From assembly GCA_002309615.1 (NCBI GenBank), contig DBXT01000058.1:1-6086 (forward strand): 6,086 nucleotides of DNA, read 5' to 3'. The position numbers and the translations under genes were made by a program. This document shows positions 4,029-6,086 of the stretch, piece by piece. The notes beneath the pieces were generated by a model. The model made no database searches. It saw only the letters and a list, made by a program, of their open reading frames with translations, and had not been told where the DNA came from. Each line of letters begins with the position of its first letter. The stretch's first letter is position 1. The DNA comes from Bacteroidales bacterium UBA1205. Its GTDB lineage: Bacteria; Bacteroidota; Bacteroidia; Bacteroidales; WCHB1-69.

Positions 4029-6086
4029 ACTCCACTCACACCTTTTAAATCACTGAAAGTATTTGTAACGTTAATAAGTTTTGAATTGTTATCAAAATAT
4101 GTAGATGTTTTCGGAGGTGAAACGAAAGAATGAATATTTTTATATTTAGAAGGCAATAAACCATTTAGAGCTTTGTATGATGCTGATATAGAGCCTGTTC
4201 TAACCATATCAAGTTCTTGTTGCTTTGCCTTATAAAAGTCAGGAGAGTTTTCGGCAATTTTATTTTCTCTTGCGTAAGGACCGATTTTGTACGTATCTGT
4301 TGAAACAGCATTGTATTGTTTTGGAACGAGAACATTGTCAATATCATTAGACTTATCAAGACTTAATCTTGTTGCAATTGATGCCGCAACAATGTTTCTA
4401 TCTTCTTGTGTACTCTTTATATTCCCCATTTCTGCATAAACAGTCCTTATTATCTTTCCTAATGTGGAGTTCATATCAACTATTTTGCCCCCATTAAGAA
4501 TTTGGTTGTATGATGATTTTTGAGCAGATGTCATATCAGAATATTGTGATTGATTCATATTGGCTATCGTATTATAATTAGAATTATTTACGATAACCAC
4601 TTGGTCTTTTCCATCTTTTATGTATAAACATTCACCTGTTTCTGAATTTACAAAGTCTGTGAACGATAATCCAGTTGGGTCTATTCGAGAGTTAGGATTA
4701 TTCGCACAATAGGCATAAGGAGACATCCAAAAATATTTCTCAAAAAGAGGGTCTCTGCTGGTAAATGTCGGCGGAGCATAATACCTTGCTTCGTAGTAGT
4801 ACATTCCTATTTCCTCGTCAAGTTCTTTGGCATTAAAACTATACTTAGGTATTACATTATTACCAAAGTTAATATTATACTCTGTCGTAATTTCACCAAA
4901 GGGAGCATACAAAAAGCCCTGTGTAATTGTAGCATTATTATCTGTCACAAATGCCGTACTACCCAAGTGATTTGGGTGATAGTAATAAATGTCGTTTGGT
5001 GTGCCCGTTGGCTGTAAAGCATTTACATCTATAAAAGGAGGCATATCTATTGGTACAGTTTCATAAATTAACTTATGGATATCCTCTCTAAATTGCTCTT
5101 CTAATTGCAATTTGCGTGCTTCTAATATATTATTGTTTATGACTATGGTTGTGGTATTATCTCCCAAGCGGGATGCTATGCGTTCCATACCGTTATAATA
5201 GTGCTTAGTGTATTCTCCATTACCGTTAAAGTTCAAATAGGTATTAGGATAAAACATGGCTTGTTGTAATTGCATGTTTAAAGGCTCTTGCTGGCCGTTT
5301 ATCCATAAATTAGTATTGTATAAACTTAATTTATAAGTTCTTGTATTGGCAGTATTGTAACCGTAATAGGCAAAACTCATTACATCATCGCTGTAGGCTT
5401 TTAGGTTGCCTTGGGAGTTAAAGAGGTAATATTCCGTATGCTGTTGCGGTTGTGTTACTTCCCGCTTGCGTAGAGAGCCGTTAATACCAAAAGAGAAAAG
5501 AATATCCGCCGTACCATTGCATTGTTCCGGTGCAAACATAGTTTGGGCAACTTGCAGATTGTTTGGATCGGAAGGATAAGTAAACAAACGGCTGTCCCCT
5601 GTTGGGGTATTATTGATAAAGTCTGTCTGCGTGAGGTCGTAGGTGTTCACCTTGCCCCAATTCCCGTAAGTGACTGCCAGCTGGTAACTCTGTGCCTGCG
5701 TCTCCACAGCGGCAACCAATTGGTCAGTGCTGTCATAACTAAAGTTTTCCGTAAAACTTTGGTTTTGTAACCAAGGACAAACGCTTGTTACTTGGGTAAC
5801 GTTGCCAACAAGGTCGTAGGTGTAATTTATTAGAGCACCGTTGTTTGTTGCAATCTCGCTTAACCTGCGGGTGGTGTCATTGTAAGTGTATTGTGTTACA
5901 ATACCATTGCCGTAGTCTTGGCTTGTTTTTGCTCCAAATTTGTCATAAATGATATTGTCCAAGTAAGTGTAACTGCTGTTGTTGTACATTCTAAACAGTT
6001 GCCCGCCAAGGTCATAGTCGTAGTTTACTATTTCATTGTCGGGGTAGGTAATATTTAAAATCCTGCCCCAACTGTCGTACTCAAAC
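4013..6086 (-). CDS. RHS repeat toxin with SleB-like C-terminal tip, unit A (5' end outside the window)
   Basis: The frame is open to the right edge. Codons upstream of the first visible ATG (5989) encode FEYDSWGRILNITYPDNE and match residues 82 onward of unit B, so 5989 is an internal Met and not the start. Of the protein, 690 residues are visible. It has YD repeats (YTYDLVGNV, FSYDSTDQL), then the RHS core: GINGSLRKRE, a helical insert, YYYHPNHLGSTAFV, APFGEITTEY, MYYYEARYY, TSRDP and RIDPTGL at visible residues 467-473. The shell is expected to enclose and then release the tip, residues 474-690. The missing 5' part probably carries more repeats and any N-terminal delivery domain, so the secretion route (type VI, type IX or other) cannot be judged. 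The core is a patchwork of B-like and C-like segments. This is the best candidate for the main, full-length RHS gene of the array. Confidence 0.9.
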   Translation of the reverse strand, partial: FEYDSWGRILNITYPDNEIVNYDYDLGGQLFRMYNNSSYTYLDNIIYDKFGAKTSQDYGNGIVTQYTYNDTTRRLSEIATNNGALINYTYDLVGNVTQVTSVCPWLQNQSFTENFSYDSTDQLVAAVETQAQSYQLAVTYGNWGKVNTYDLTQTDFINNTPTGDSRLFTYPSDPNNLQVAQTMFAPEQCNGTADILFSFGINGSLRKREVTQPQQHTEYYLFNSQGNLKAYSDDVMSFAYYGYNTANTRTYKLSLYNTNLWINGQQEPLNMQLQQAMFYPNTYLNFNGNGEYTKHYYNGMERIASRLGDNTTTIVINNNILEARKLQLEEQFREDIHKLIYETVPIDMPPFIDVNALQPTGTPNDIYYYHPNHLGSTAFVTDNNATITQGFLYAPFGEITTEYNINFGNNVIPKYSFNAKELDEEIGMYYYEARYYAPPTFTSRDPLFEKYFWMSPYAYCANNPNSRIDPTGLSFTDFVNSETGECLYIKDGKDQVVIVNNSNYNTIANMNQSQYSDMTSAQKSSYNQILNGGKIVDMNSTLGKIIRTVYAEMGNIKSTQEDRNIVAASIATRLSLDKSNDIDNVLVPKQYNAVSTDTYKIGPYARENKIAENSPDFYKAKQQELDMVRTGSISASYKALNGLLPSKYKNIHSFVSPPKTSTYFDNNSKLINVTNTFSDLKGVSGVWKIK
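4016..4666 (-). other. C-terminal tip of unit A: SleB/Hydrolase_2-like putative peptidoglycan hydrolase
   Basis: This 217-residue tip follows DPTGL. A linker (GECLYIKDGKDQ) leads to a region patterned like the SleB/CwlJ cell-wall hydrolase family: IIRTVYAEMGN, then DRNIVAASIATRL, then VLVPKQYNAVSTD. In that family the corresponding elements are VYGEARGE with the catalytic Glu, a VAAVILNR-type helix, and an FxAV segment. The candidate catalytic Glu is encoded at 4432-4430. Such enzymes cut the glycan strands of peptidoglycan, so the target would be the periplasm of a neighbouring cell. The match is by eye on short motifs; another fold cannot be excluded. Confidence 0.55.
4667..5488 (-). repeat. 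RHS core repeat, copy A
   Basis: This 822-bp segment is homologous to 17-838 and 1771-2586. From about 5250 to 5488 it follows C (LKAYSDDVMSFAYYGYN, KLSLYNTNLWINGQQ). From 4667 to about 4900 it follows B (NINFGNNVIPKYSFNAK, APPTFTSRDP, YFWMSPYAYC). Between these it alternates: GNGEY, NGMER and IDVNAL are shared with B, while EEQF, LIYETV and TAFVTDNNAT are shared with C. Confidence 0.85.

Noticed and set aside
4165..4359. Minus-strand open frame of 64 codons inside the unit A tip
   Set aside because: It is out of frame with the tip, whose own frame carries the SleB-like motifs, and no start signal is visible.
17..5488. The three core copies as a CRISPR array or transposon repeats
   Set aside because: The repeats are about 820 bp long, protein-coding and diverged, and there is no transposase or terminal inverted repeat. 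They are gene paralogy.
5522..5770. Forward-strand open frame of 82 codons opposite unit A
   Set aside because: It is antisense to the conserved RHS repeats and has no family resemblance.
5987..5989. ATG at 5989 as the start of unit A
   Set aside because: The frame stays open to the window edge, and the upstream codons encode FEYDSWGRILNITYPDNE, matching unit B. The gene therefore starts outside the window.

Overview
The window is a tandem array of RHS (YD-repeat) polymorphic toxin cassettes, all read on the minus strand, so gene order runs from high to low coordinates. It contains three RHS units that share a homologous core but carry different C-terminal (CT) tips. Units A (right edge to 4013) and B (3456-1177) are each followed at once by a small gene in the position where these systems keep the cognate immunity gene. 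Unit C (880 to left edge) leaves the window about five residues after its core ends, so its tip and partner are not visible. No transposase, tRNA, rRNA or CRISPR is seen. No gene-free gap exceeds about 60 bp.

The source is probably a Bacteroidota bacterium. The support is the low-GC coding style, TATCTTTGC boxes matching the Bacteroidota -7 consensus TAnnTTTG(C) just upstream of two start codons, weak Shine-Dalgarno signals, and the style of the RHS core. No ribosomal or housekeeping marker is present, so genus and species cannot be given.

Layout in transcription order: (1) 6086-4013, RHS unit A, 5' end outside the window, with a tip resembling SleB/Hydrolase_2 cell-wall hydrolases. (2) 4028-3513, a 171-aa predicted lipoprotein overlapping unit A by 16 nt, proposed as its periplasmic immunity protein. 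(3) 3512-3430, a junction repeat with a promoter-like box that supplies the start of unit B. (4) 3456-1177, RHS unit B, truncated at its N-terminus, with an unrecognised 197-aa tip. (5) 1160-918, an 80-aa single-pass membrane protein, proposed partner of B. (6) 934-852, a second copy of the junction repeat. (7) 880-1, RHS unit C, truncated even further at its N-terminus.

Model (inference): unit A is the 3' end of a full-length, deliverable RHS toxin gene. B and C look like displaced or stored toxin-immunity cassettes kept downstream, each retaining enough core homology to recombine with the main gene and swap its tip. Unusually for orphan cassettes, both B and C begin with the same short leader: a -7-like box, 3 nt, then ATG and a similar MK(T/N)-type peptide. 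This leader is joined to the RHS core at two different depths. Unit A is itself a patchwork of B-like and C-like core segments, consistent with recombination in the array.
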